Source: Anaerotalea alkaliphila (GTDB lineage Bacteria; Bacillota; Clostridia; Lachnospirales; Vallitaleaceae). Taken from it: DNA of 64,000 nucleotides. This document shows positions 48,386 through 56,230 of the stretch, in pieces. The position numbers were made by a program, and so were the translations under genes. Each line of letters opens with the position of its first letter. Position 1 is the first letter of the stretch. The notes below the pieces were generated by a model, which did no database searches, had not been told where the DNA came from, and saw nothing but the letters and a program-made list of their open reading frames with translations. The stretch covers positions 1 to 64,000 of the forward strand of contig NZ_JAAEEH010000012.1 in NCBI RefSeq assembly GCF_010179735.1, written 5' to 3'.

Positions 48386-48410
48386 CAGGAAAGGGCGGGG
48401 CTGGTACTAT
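48382..48410 (+). promoter_or_regulatory. Sigma-A promoter overlapping a stop codon
   Basis: TTGACA (48382-48387), 17 bases, TACTAT (48405-48410), preceded by TGG. The TGA of the fusion gene (48383-48385) is inside the -35 hexamer. Confidence 0.8.
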
Positions 48411-48452
48411 ATAAAGCATATATGAATTATAAACTATAGCAAAAGGACGGGT

Positions 48453-49613
48453 ATGAACGACATGGGAAAAGAGAGAAAGCTTAGCATCTGCACGGAGGTG
48501 GTCCACGGGGCCCAAGGGTATGATCCTACCACAGGAGCGGTCAGTTTCCCCATCTATCAGAGCGCCACCTTCCGCCACCCCGGTCTGCACCAAACCACGG
48601 GCTACGACTATTCCCGGCTCCAGAACCCCACCCGGGAGGAGCTGGAGAGGACCATCGCCAAGCTGGAGGGGGGGCGCTTCGGCTTCGCCTTCGCAAGCGG
48701 CATGGCGGCCATCTCCACGGTGCTGGCCCTCTTCCGGCCCGGGGACCACATCGTCATCACCGACGACCTCTACGGGGGGACCTACCGGATCTGCGAGGAG
48801 GTCTACCGGCGCTACGGCCTGGAGTTCACCTATGTGGACCCCCGGAACCCGAAGGAGGTGGAGGCGGCCTGCAGGGGGAACACCAAGGCCATTTTCGTGG
48901 AGACCCCCTCCAACCCCATGATGAAGGTGGCGGACCTGGGGTGGATGGGCGCCCTGGCGGAAAGGGCTGGCCTGTGGCTGATCGTGGACAACACCTTCCT
49001 GACCCCCTACTTCCAGAGGCCCCTGGAGCTGGGGGCCCACATGGTGGTCCACAGCGGCAGCAAGTACCTGGGGGGCCACAACGACACCCTGGCGGGGCTG
49101 CTGGTGGTGGACGACCCGGAACTGGCCGAGCGGCTGGCCCTCCTCCAGAAGTCCGAGGGCGCCGTCCTGGCCCCCTTCGACTGCTGGCTCCTCCTCCGGG
49201 GCATCAAGACCCTGGCCATCCGGCTGGAGAAGCAGCAGGAGAACGCCCTCAAGATCGCCCGCTGGCTGTCGACCCATCCCAAGGTGGAAAAGGTCAACTA
49301 TGTGGGGCTCCCCGAGCATGAGGGGCACCAGGTCATGAAGGCCCAGGCCTCCGGGTTCGGGGCAATGATCTCCTTCAACGTGAAGGAGGTGGGGCTGGTG
49401 GCCCAGGTCCTGGAACGGGTGGAGACCATCATTTTCGCGGAGAGCCTGGGCGGGGTGGAGAGCCTGATCACCTACCCGGTGGTCCAGACCCATGCGGCCA
49501 TCCCCGAGGGGATCCGGAACCGGATCGGGGTGACGGACACCCTACTGCGCCTATCCGTGGGGATCGAGGCGGTGGAGGACCTGATCGCCGACCTGGAGCA
49601 GGCCCTATGCTGA
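48453..49613 (+). CDS. PLP-dependent trans-sulfuration enzyme (Cys/Met metabolism family)
   Basis: The 386-residue enzyme of the cystathionine gamma-synthase/lyase and methionine gamma-lyase family has YDYSRLQNPTREELE, the cofactor loop ASGMAA, VDNTFLTPY, and the Schiff-base Lys in HSGSKYLGGHND, followed by the C-terminal Arg motif RLSVGIEAVEDL. The reaction is transfer or elimination of sulfur from homocysteine, cysteine or methionine derivatives; which one cannot be settled by eye. AAGGA lies before the ATG. Its stop overlaps the next gene start by seven bases (ATGCTGA), so the two are translationally linked although their functions look unrelated. Confidence 0.92.
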   Translation: MNDMGKERKLSICTEVVHGAQGYDPTTGAVSFPIYQSATFRHPGLHQTTGYDYSRLQNPTREELERTIAKLEGGRFGFAFASGMAAISTVLALFRPGDHIVITDDLYGGTYRICEEVYRRYGLEFTYVDPRNPKEVEAACRGNTKAIFVETPSNPMMKVADLGWMGALAERAGLWLIVDNTFLTPYFQRPLELGAHMVVHSGSKYLGGHNDTLAGLLVVDDPELAERLALLQKSEGAVLAPFDCWLLLRGIKTLAIRLEKQQENALKIARWLSTHPKVEKVNYVGLPEHEGHQVMKAQASGFGAMISFNVKEVGLVAQVLERVETIIFAESLGGVESLITYPVVQTHAAIPEGIRNRIGVTDTLLRLSVGIEAVEDLIADLEQALC

Positions 49614-50974
49614 GGGGGAAGACGCTTCTGGACAAGCTGTTCCAGGGGAAGACGCTTCTGGCCCTGGTGGTGGGCCTGGTGCCCCTGTTCCTGTTCCCCA
49701 CCATGACGGTACTGGACTTTAGGAACACCCTCTATGTGGATATGGAGCTGCACTACGGGGGGAAGGTCCTGCTCTTGGGGGTGCTGGTGGCCCTGCTGGT
49801 CTACAGCGCCTACAGGGAGCAGACGGCCACGGGCAAGTGGCCCCTGGTGGACGGGGTCCTGCTGGCCTTCGTGGGCTGGACCTTCCTGACCGCCCTGCTG
49901 TCGGAGCACCGGCTGACCGGCCTCTTCGGATGGCCCTGGCGGTGGCAGGGGGCCTTCACCCATCTGCTGTACCTGGGGGTCTTCACCTTTGCGGCCCACC
50001 ACGGGAGAGGGGCGGCGGCCCGGGGACGGCTGCTGGACGCCGCTTTCCTGGCGGGGGCCGTCACCGCCCTGGTGGTGGTGGCGGTCTACCTGGGGGCGCC
50101 GCCCCTGGAGGTCACCGTGGGGGGCACGGACTTCAAGGTGGGATCTCCCATCGGGAACCGGAACTTCCTGGGCAGCTACCTGTGCATGCTGGCCCTGGCG
50201 GCCATGTTCCGCCATCTCCAGGACAGAAGCGGTTCGAAAAGGCATTTCCTGCTGACGGTGCTGCTGTTCGCGGGGCTGCTGGTGTCCCAGACCCGGGGGG
50301 CCTGGCTGGGGTTCGCCGCCGCCCTGCCGGTGATGCTCTTCCTCCTGCGGGGGGAGTGGAGGCGGATCCGCAAGGGGTTCCTGGCCCTGCTGGGCAGTTT
50401 CCTGCTGGTGGCGGTGCTGTTGGACTGGGCGGGGGCCGGCCGGCTGGGGAGCCGGATCGACAACGCCCTGGACCAGGTGGAGATGGCCCAGGCAGGGGAT
50501 GTGGCCCAGTTGGGGACCTCCCGGCTCTACATCTACCAGCGGAGTCTGGAGGTGTTCCTTGCGAACCCGGTCTTCGGGACGGGACCGGACAACCTGGCCC
50601 ACCACATCCAGGTCTCCGAGGAGGACAATGAGACCTACTTCGGGGGCGGGGTGGTGGCCATCCTGGACAAGGCCCACAGCGAGTACCTGGAGTATGCGGC
50701 CACCCTGGGGCTGCCCGGGCTGCTGCTCTACCTGTGGTTTGCAGGAAGGCTGGTGCTGGGGGCCATCCGGCGGAAGGACCGGCTGGACCCCGTCCAGTGG
50801 GGGGCCCTGGCGGGTGCGGGAGGCTACCTCCTCCAGGCCACCTTCAACATCGGCACCATCGGGGTGCTGCCCGTCTTCTACTTCCTGGCCGGACTCCTGA
50901 AAAAAGGGGGAACGGAGGGAATGCAGGGGAAGGAGCAAACGGATCAAATGCTGGAAACACCGGAAGACGCCTGA
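49607..50974 (+). CDS. O-antigen ligase-like (Wzy_C) membrane protein
   Basis: The 455-residue protein has about 10-12 helices and the Wzy_C signature region: SQTRGAWLGF on one helix, RLYIYQRSLEVFLANPVFGTGPDNL in the large outer loop, and HSEYLEYAATLGLPGLLLYL with the conserved His and Glu. Such proteins join lipid-linked glycans to acceptors or polymerise them; in Gram-positives they act on teichoic-like or S-layer glycans, or on protein glycans. The N terminus contains a short duplication (GKTLLDKLFQGKTLL; GGGAAGACGCTTCTGG twice in the DNA). It overlaps the upstream enzyme gene and ends at a strong terminator. Confidence 0.85.
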   Translation: MLRGKTLLDKLFQGKTLLALVVGLVPLFLFPTMTVLDFRNTLYVDMELHYGGKVLLLGVLVALLVYSAYREQTATGKWPLVDGVLLAFVGWTFLTALLSEHRLTGLFGWPWRWQGAFTHLLYLGVFTFAAHHGRGAAARGRLLDAAFLAGAVTALVVVAVYLGAPPLEVTVGGTDFKVGSPIGNRNFLGSYLCMLALAAMFRHLQDRSGSKRHFLLTVLLFAGLLVSQTRGAWLGFAAALPVMLFLLRGEWRRIRKGFLALLGSFLLVAVLLDWAGAGRLGSRIDNALDQVEMAQAGDVAQLGTSRLYIYQRSLEVFLANPVFGTGPDNLAHHIQVSEEDNETYFGGGVVAILDKAHSEYLEYAATLGLPGLLLYLWFAGRLVLGAIRRKDRLDPVQWGALAGAGGYLLQATFNIGTIGVLPVFYFLAGLLKKGGTEGMQGKEQTDQMLETPEDA

Positions 50975-50998
50975 ACAGGCGCCCTCCGGTGTTTTTTT
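50955..50998 (+). terminator. Intrinsic terminator
   Basis: AAACACCGGA pairs with TCCGGTGTTT, enclosing an inner GGCGCC/CAGG region that includes the stop codon, and a run of seven T follows. Confidence 0.85.
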
Positions 50999-51008
50999 GT
51001 CCTATTAT

Positions 51009-51115
51009 AGGAAAGTCCTCAACGAGGGGATGCAGGTGGAGCATCCGCATCCCCGTCGCGGAGACTTTCCTTCCATGAGAAATTGCTTCGCAAACGAGGC
51101 GGAGCCGCTTTTCTC
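51009..51115. other. Structured intergenic stretch of unknown role
   Basis: Two stems are visible. AGGAAAGTC (51009-51017) pairs with GACTTTCCT (51063-51071), enclosing GGGGATGC/GCATCCCC with a second GCATCC that allows an alternative pairing. GAGAAA (51077-51082) pairs with TTTCTC (51110-51115) over a GGCGGAGCCGC core. TATTAT at 51003-51008 could be a -10 box. It is a candidate small RNA or decayed repeat; no gene lies in 50975-51396. Confidence 0.4.
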
Positions 51116-51118
51116 GGA

Positions 51119-51192
51119 GGGGGCGGTTCTTTTGGACCACCCAGGCCCGTAAACGATGCGGAAGAACCGTCCCTGGGCATCATCCGGGCATC
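51119..51192. repeat. Family A palindrome, copy 4 (decayed)
   Basis: GGGGGCGGTTCTTTTGG on the left and GATGCGGAAGAACCGTCCC on the right are mutated arms of the family A element; GGCATCATCC follows, as in the half-element at 36395. Confidence 0.6.
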
Positions 51193-51261
51193 TTCCCTCC
51201 AATCGGAAGGAAGGAAGCATGGATAACATATAAAAACCATATTGTTTATATGAATTGCCTG

Positions 51262-51290
51262 TTGACAAAGTGCGGAACCTGTCCTATAAT
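51262..51290 (+). promoter_or_regulatory. Consensus promoter of the iron ABC operon
   Basis: TTGACA (51262-51267), 17 bases, TATAAT (51285-51290): a full consensus. Confidence 0.92.
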
Positions 51291-51306
51291 CAAAAATACC
51301 TGATAT

Positions 51307-51321
51307 TGAGAATCAATCTCA
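51307..51321 (+). promoter_or_regulatory. Fur-like operator
   Basis: TGAGAATCAATCTCA is a 7-1-7 near-palindrome resembling the Fur-box form TGATAATNATTATCA. It lies at about +10 to +25 of the promoter, so binding would block initiation when iron is plentiful. Confidence 0.65.
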
Positions 51322-51396
51322 AAAAGACCCGGTCTCAGGAAGGGCAAAACGAGAGAAGCAACCTACAAACATAGACCCATCGATCAGGAGGACAAC

Positions 51397-52479
51397 ATGA
51401 TAAGATTCAAGACGATCCGCGCACTCGCATCCGCACTTCTGGCAGCCGGCATCCTGGCTGGATGCGCGGGCAACAGCACCCCGACTTCCCAGGTGGAGGC
51501 CGGCAAGTCCGCGGCCCCGGCCGACGCCGGCGTGGTGAACCTGTACACCGACCGGCATTACGACACCGACGACGCCCTGTACGCCAAGTTCAAGGAGGAG
51601 ACCGGCATCACCGTCAACGTGGTGAAGGGCAAATCCGACGAGCTGATCGAGCGGCTGAAGACGGAAGGGGCCGACACGGAAGCCGACCTCTTCGTCACCG
51701 CGGACGCCGGAAGGCTCCAGCGGGCCAAGGAGGCGGACGTGCTCCAGGCCTTCGGGAGCCAGGCCGTGAAGGACGCGGTGCCGGAGAACCTCCGGGATGC
51801 GGACGACCACTGGACGGGGCTGACCAAGCGGGCAAGGGTCATCGTCTACGCCAAAGACAGGGTGGACCCCGCAACACTTTCCACCTACGCCGCGCTGGCC
51901 GGCCCTGCATGGAAGGGCCGGGTGCTGGTCCGCGGGGCGGACAGCATCTACAACCAGACCCTGGTGGCCTCCTTCCTGGAGCTCGACGGGGAAGAGGAGA
52001 CGGGCGCCTGGGTCCAGGGCATCGTGGCCAACATGGCCCAGGACCCCCAGGGCGGGGACCGGGACCAGGCCAAGGCCGTGGTGGCCGGCGTGGGAGACGT
52101 GGCCATCATGAACACCTACTACCTGGGGCTGATGCTGAAATCCTCCGACCCGGAAGAGGTGAAGGTGGCCGAAAGCGTGGGCGTGTTCTTCCCGGACCAG
52201 GAAGGGGACGGCACCCACATCAACGTCTCCGGCGCGGGCATCGTGAAGGCCTCCAGGAACAAGGGGAACGCGGAGAAGCTGCTGGAGTTCCTGACCAGTC
52301 CCGCGGTGCAGAAGTTGTACGCCGAGGAGAACGCCGAGTATCCGGTGGTCCCCGGGGTGGAACCCTCCGAATTCCTCCAGGGCCTGGGCGGATTCAAGGA
52401 GCAGGGAGTGCCCCTGCACCGTCTGGGCGAGCTGAACAGGGAGGCGGTGCAGCTGCTGAACCGGTACGGCTGGAAATGA
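51397..52479 (+). CDS. Iron(III) ABC transporter substrate-binding lipoprotein
   Basis: The 360-residue lipoprotein has the lipobox ILAGC (Cys near 23) and the fold of FbpA/FutA-type ferric-ion binding proteins: VVNLYTDRHYDTDDALYAKF at the start of the mature domain, LFVTADAGRL, and the C-terminal tandem-Tyr region MNTYYLG that supplies iron ligands. A short Ser/Pro/Ala linker follows the lipid anchor. It captures Fe3+ outside the cell and passes it to the permease coded next. Expression from the consensus promoter is probably under the Fur-like site. AGGAGGA before the ATG gives a clear start. Confidence 0.92.
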   Translation: MIRFKTIRALASALLAAGILAGCAGNSTPTSQVEAGKSAAPADAGVVNLYTDRHYDTDDALYAKFKEETGITVNVVKGKSDELIERLKTEGADTEADLFVTADAGRLQRAKEADVLQAFGSQAVKDAVPENLRDADDHWTGLTKRARVIVYAKDRVDPATLSTYAALAGPAWKGRVLVRGADSIYNQTLVASFLELDGEEETGAWVQGIVANMAQDPQGGDRDQAKAVVAGVGDVAIMNTYYLGLMLKSSDPEEVKVAESVGVFFPDQEGDGTHINVSGAGIVKASRNKGNAEKLLEFLTSPAVQKLYAEENAEYPVVPGVEPSEFLQGLGGFKEQGVPLHRLGELNREAVQLLNRYGWK

Positions 52480-52531
52480 CCCTGCCGGGAATGGTCCGGC
52501 CTGAAACCCCGCACAACCAAGAAAAGGGCAG

Positions 52532-54190
52532 ATGTCTATGAACGCTTTGAACCAAAACAGGAAGGTCGGCTATGGTCTGTTGCCGACCTTCCTGGTCATT
52601 CTCTTGCTGAACCTGCCGGTGCTGGTGATCCTCCAGCGGGTGGGGTTTGGCCCCAACGAAAACTGGGAGCATTTCAAGGAGTTCCTGCTGGCGGACATGG
52701 TGAAGGGGACCCTGCTGCTGGTCCTGGGAAGCATGCTCTTCACCGGGCTGGCGGGGGTGGTCCTGGCCTACCTGGTGACCATGTTCGATTTCCCCCTGAA
52801 GGGGCTGCTCAAGTGGCTCCTCTACATCCCCATCACCATCCCCCCCTACATCGCGGCCTACGTCTACACGGGGATGCTGGGCTACACCGGAATCCTCCAG
52901 AAGACCCTCCGGGCCTGGGAGGTGGAGGTCCAGCCAGGCTGGTTCAACATCATGCACATCCGGGGGGCAATCTTCATCTACACCATCACCCTTTACCCCT
53001 ATGTCTACGGCATCGTCCGCGCCTTCCTGGAAAACCATTCCGGAGGCTACATCGACGCGGCCCGGATCCATGGCTGCGGCCCCCTGCGGATCTTCACCAA
53101 GGTGGTCTTGCCCCTGGTCCGGGTGCCCCTGGCGGGCAGCCTCATGCTGGTCATGATGGAGGTCGTCGGGGACTACGGGGTGGTGAAATACTTCAACATC
53201 CGGACCGTCAGCTCCTCCATCTTCAGCCTCTGGTTCGGGATGGGGGACGGGGAGGTGGCCATCCGGCTGGCCTTCCATGTCCTGCTGTTCATCCTGCTTT
53301 TCCAGGTGCTGGAGGAGGTGCTCCGGGGAAAAAGGAGGTTCAACCAGTCCGGTTCCCAGCCCCGGGGGATCACCCCCAAGGTTCTTGGGGGAGGCCGGGG
53401 CTGGGCCCTCACGGGGGGGCTCTTCCTGTTCTTCGCGGTGGCCTTCCTGTTGCCCCTGGCCCAGATGTTGGGCTGGTCCGTCCTGGCCTACCGGCAGGTG
53501 CGGCTGGAGAACCTGGGGGCCGTGGTGGGGAACACCCTGCTCTTCGGGAGCCTGGCCGCTGGGCTGGTGGTCCTGCTGGGCGTGACCGTCTCCCACTACC
53601 GGCGCTGGTACGGGGACCGGGGGAAGCAGGTCCTGGGCCGCCTGACCCAATCGGGCTACTCCATCCCGGGGGCGGTGATCGCCATAGGGGTGGTCACCAC
53701 CTTCGTTTCCCTGGACAACTTCCTGCATCCGGTCTACCGGTTCTTCGATCCGGAGACCAGGAAGCTGGTCCTTTCCGGCAGCGTGGCCATGCTGGTCTTC
53801 GCCTTCGTGGTCCGCTACATGGCCGTGGGCTACAACAGCGTGAACGCCGCCTTTTCCCGGATCGGCCGTAAATACAACGATGCGGCCCGGACCCTGGGAC
53901 GGAGCCGGGGGGCGGCCATGCTGGGGGTGGAGCTGCCCATGCTGAAGAACTCCCTGGTGGCGGGGTTCCTGCTGACCTTCATCGACATCCTGAAAGAGCT
54001 GCCCCTGACCCTGCTGCTGCGGCCCTTCAACTACAACACCCTGGCCAGCCGGGCCTACGAGTACGCCAACGACGAGCGGATCATGGAGGCCTCCGTGCCC
54101 TCCCTGCTGATCGTGCTGGTCAGCCTGGGAGGGGTGGCGGTCCTGGCCCGGCTGAGCGAGAAGAGGACCTGCGGCAAGGAAACCCCATGA
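52532..54190 (+). CDS. Iron(III) ABC transporter permease, fused double unit
   Basis: The 552-residue FbpB-type permease has about 12 helices in two homologous halves, each with the EAA loop that contacts the ATPase: YIDAARIHGCGPLRIFTKVVLP (about 170-192) and YNDAARTLGRSRGAAMLGVELP (about 448-470). This single fused subunit is the usual layout for ferric ion importers. Two in-frame ATGs (52532 and 52538) follow AAAAGGG, the second with better spacing. It lies 52 bases after the binding protein; its stop overlaps an ATG at 54187, but the ATPase more likely starts at 54244. Confidence 0.92.
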   Translation: MSMNALNQNRKVGYGLLPTFLVILLLNLPVLVILQRVGFGPNENWEHFKEFLLADMVKGTLLLVLGSMLFTGLAGVVLAYLVTMFDFPLKGLLKWLLYIPITIPPYIAAYVYTGMLGYTGILQKTLRAWEVEVQPGWFNIMHIRGAIFIYTITLYPYVYGIVRAFLENHSGGYIDAARIHGCGPLRIFTKVVLPLVRVPLAGSLMLVMMEVVGDYGVVKYFNIRTVSSSIFSLWFGMGDGEVAIRLAFHVLLFILLFQVLEEVLRGKRRFNQSGSQPRGITPKVLGGGRGWALTGGLFLFFAVAFLLPLAQMLGWSVLAYRQVRLENLGAVVGNTLLFGSLAAGLVVLLGVTVSHYRRWYGDRGKQVLGRLTQSGYSIPGAVIAIGVVTTFVSLDNFLHPVYRFFDPETRKLVLSGSVAMLVFAFVVRYMAVGYNSVNAAFSRIGRKYNDAARTLGRSRGAAMLGVELPMLKNSLVAGFLLTFIDILKELPLTLLLRPFNYNTLASRAYEYANDERIMEASVPSLLIVLVSLGGVAVLARLSEKRTCGKETP

Positions 54191-54243
54191 CAAGGAAGCC
54201 GCGCGACAAGGAAGCCGTGCGGATCAGGAAAGGAGCAAGAGGC

Positions 54244-54864
54244 ATGCAATTGAGGATAAAGGACCTGCAGTTCAAGTTCAAGACCATGGACAAGCCCCTC
54301 TTCCAGGGGTTCGACCTGGAGCTTGCGGAGGGGAAGATCCTGGCCGTCCTGGGACAGAGCGGCAGCGGAAAAAGCACCCTCCTGCGGATCATCGCCGGCC
54401 TGGAAGACAGGGCCGGGGGGACCATCCAGGTGGGAGGGCGGACCTTCCAGGACAGAAGGCGTTTCCTGCCCGTGGAGAAGCGGAACATCGGTTTCCTTTT
54501 CCAGGACTACGCCCTGTTCCCCTTCCTGACGGTGGAGCAGAACATCGGCTTCGGCATGAAGCGGAAGGACAGGAAGCGGACGGAGGAGCTGTTGGAGCTC
54601 ACCCGGCTGGAAGGGCTGGGGAAAAGGTATCCCCACCAGCTCTCCGGGGGCCAGCAGCAGCGGGCCGCCCTGGCCCGGACCCTGGGGGCCGAGCCGGCCC
54701 TCCTGCTCATGGACGAGCCCTTCAGCAACCTGGACACCGCCCTGGTGGCGGACATGCGCCGGGACCTGAAGGAGATCATCCGCAAGAAGAACATGACCAC
54801 CATCTTCGTCACCCACAACCGGGAGGACGCCGAAGTCCTGGCCGACCAGTGGCTGGAGCTCTAG
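54244..54864 (+). CDS. Short iron(III) ABC transporter ATPase
   Basis: The 206-residue ATPase has Walker A GQSGSGKST (37-45), a Q-loop in FLFQDYALFPFLTVEQN, the signature LSGGQQQRAALART (about 136-149), Walker B LLLMDEPFSNLD, and the switch His in FVTHN. It completes the ferric importer. It ends right after the core nucleotide-binding domain and lacks the C-terminal regulatory extension present in FbpC-type ATPases, which are usually near 350 residues. AAAGGAG about nine bases before ATG 54244 is the reason for this start; an ATG at 54187 has none. The family A palindrome begins two bases after the stop. Confidence 0.9.
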   Translation: MQLRIKDLQFKFKTMDKPLFQGFDLELAEGKILAVLGQSGSGKSTLLRIIAGLEDRAGGTIQVGGRTFQDRRRFLPVEKRNIGFLFQDYALFPFLTVEQNIGFGMKRKDRKRTEELLELTRLEGLGKRYPHQLSGGQQQRAALARTLGAEPALLLMDEPFSNLDTALVADMRRDLKEIIRKKNMTTIFVTHNREDAEVLADQWLEL

Positions 54865-54866
54865 GT

Positions 54867-54936
54867 TGGAACAAGGGGACGGTTCTTCCGTACCAGTCCA
54901 TCAGGACTGGTACGGAAGAACCGTCCCCTTGTTCCA
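54867..54936. repeat. Family A palindrome, copy 5 (perfect arms, 70 bp)
   Basis: Thirty-three-base arms (start TGGAACAAGGGGACGG, end at ACCAGTCC) enclose ATCA. It lies between the iron operon and the GGDEF gene's promoter, and could end the iron transcript. Confidence 0.95.
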
Positions 54937-54943
54937 TTTCCTG

Positions 54944-54972
54944 TTGACAAACGTTCCGGACTGGCTTAGGAT
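54944..54972 (+). promoter_or_regulatory. Promoter of the GGDEF gene
   Basis: TTGACA (54944-54949), 17 bases, TAGGAT (54967-54972), beginning eight bases after the palindrome. Confidence 0.7.
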
Positions 54973-55021
54973 TTACTATTGAAGCCACAAACGGATTTGC
55001 ACAGGCGGGAGAATCGGCAAA

Positions 55022-56125
55022 ATGGTCCAAATCATAAAGGGTTTGCTCTTCAACATGGCAACCATCACGTCCATCGTCATGTTCGCCAACATGCTGATGC
55101 ATGAAAAGCATCTTTCGGTCAACTGGAAAAACAACGTCCGCAACGGGTTCCTTTCCGGAATCCTGGGCTGCATCCTGATGCTCCTGAGCGTCCCCATCAC
55201 CGACCAGGTGATCATCGATTTCCGGTGCATCCCGGTGATCCTGATGGCACTGTACGTGTCGTTCTTCGCCGCCATGGAAACGGCCTTGGTCATCGGCATC
55301 TTCCGCCTTGGGTATTTCGGGGTCAACAGGGCCTCTTTGGTCGCCTTTGGGGTGGTCCTTCTGGCCGGCGTGGCATGCGGCCTGGTGGGCAGGACCTCGT
55401 TGCGGATGCGTACGAAATGGCTGCTGTCGGTGGCCTCCGTTTGCCTGGTCACAGGGGTGGGGATCCATTCCGTGCTGGAGGGCCATCCGGACCGCCCCTA
55501 CATCCTGCTGGCCTATCTGGCCCTGCTGGCCGGGATGTCCACGGCCATGCATTTCTTCACGGAGTACATCGCCGCCTTCAACCGGAAGATCCAGAGGATC
55601 AGGGAAGAGGCGGAGGTGGACCATCTGACCGGTCTGAAGACCCCCAGGCAGTTCGAGAGGAACCTGAAGAAGCATCTGGCGGCGGGTGGCCTGTCGGGAA
55701 AAGGCGTCTCCCTTCTCTACATCGACATCGACTATTTCAAGAACATCAACGACCGGTACGGGCATTCCAGCGGGGACCTGGTGCTCCAGGAACTGGGCGC
55801 CATCCTGAAGAGGATGGGGCGCAGCCGGGACATCGTATTCCGGAAGGGGGGAGAGGAGTTCACCATGCTCCTGGTGGACTGCGGGCTGGAGCAGGCGGCC
55901 CTGGTGGCGGAACGCATCCGGAAGGCGGTGGAGGAGCACGGGTTCCAGCTGCCCGACCACGGGTGCATCCATATCTCCGTCTCCATTGGGGTGGCAGCCC
56001 TGGAGGAGGCTCCGTCAGCGGTGGATTTGCTGGAGCGGGCCGACCGGGCGCTCTACCGGGCCAAACAGGCGGGGCGGAACCAGGTGATGGTGGCCGGGGA
56101 AGACGGGGAAGCCGGCCGGGCCTAG
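55022..56125 (+). CDS. Diguanylate cyclase with 5TM-LYT sensor
   Basis: The 367-residue membrane protein has an N-terminal group of about five to six helices (about 1-185) of the 5TMR-LYT type found in LytS-like sensors, a short coiled linker (FNRKIQRIREEAEVDHLTGL), and a complete GGDEF domain (about 200-355) with DIDYFKNINDRYGH and the active loop RKGGEEFTML. It should make c-di-GMP from GTP. The I-site RxxD is not evident before the active loop, so product inhibition may be absent. It is monocistronic. With the EAL protein at 41339-43609 it gives the window one cyclase and one phosphodiesterase. Confidence 0.9.
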   Translation: MVQIIKGLLFNMATITSIVMFANMLMHEKHLSVNWKNNVRNGFLSGILGCILMLLSVPITDQVIIDFRCIPVILMALYVSFFAAMETALVIGIFRLGYFGVNRASLVAFGVVLLAGVACGLVGRTSLRMRTKWLLSVASVCLVTGVGIHSVLEGHPDRPYILLAYLALLAGMSTAMHFFTEYIAAFNRKIQRIREEAEVDHLTGLKTPRQFERNLKKHLAAGGLSGKGVSLLYIDIDYFKNINDRYGHSSGDLVLQELGAILKRMGRSRDIVFRKGGEEFTMLLVDCGLEQAALVAERIRKAVEEHGFQLPDHGCIHISVSIGVAALEEAPSAVDLLERADRALYRAKQAGRNQVMVAGEDGEAGRA

Positions 56126-56167
56126 CTGGAAAAAAAGATGGACCGTCCCCTCGGTCCGTTGCCCTCC

Positions 56168-56196
56168 TTGCCATCCGGCCTTTTTTGTTGTACACT
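56168..56196 (+). promoter_or_regulatory. Promoter of the second MFS gene
   Basis: TTGCCA (56168-56173), 17 bases, TACACT (56191-56196). Confidence 0.65.
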
Positions 56197-56230
56197 GGGG
56201 TCATCCTGAAGAAACAGCGAGGTGCGACCT

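Noticed and set aside
56126-56165. Another family A copy near GACCGTCCCCTCGGTCCG
   Set aside because: Only GACCGTCCCC matches; the arms and the TTCTTCCG part are missing, so it is indistinguishable from chance.
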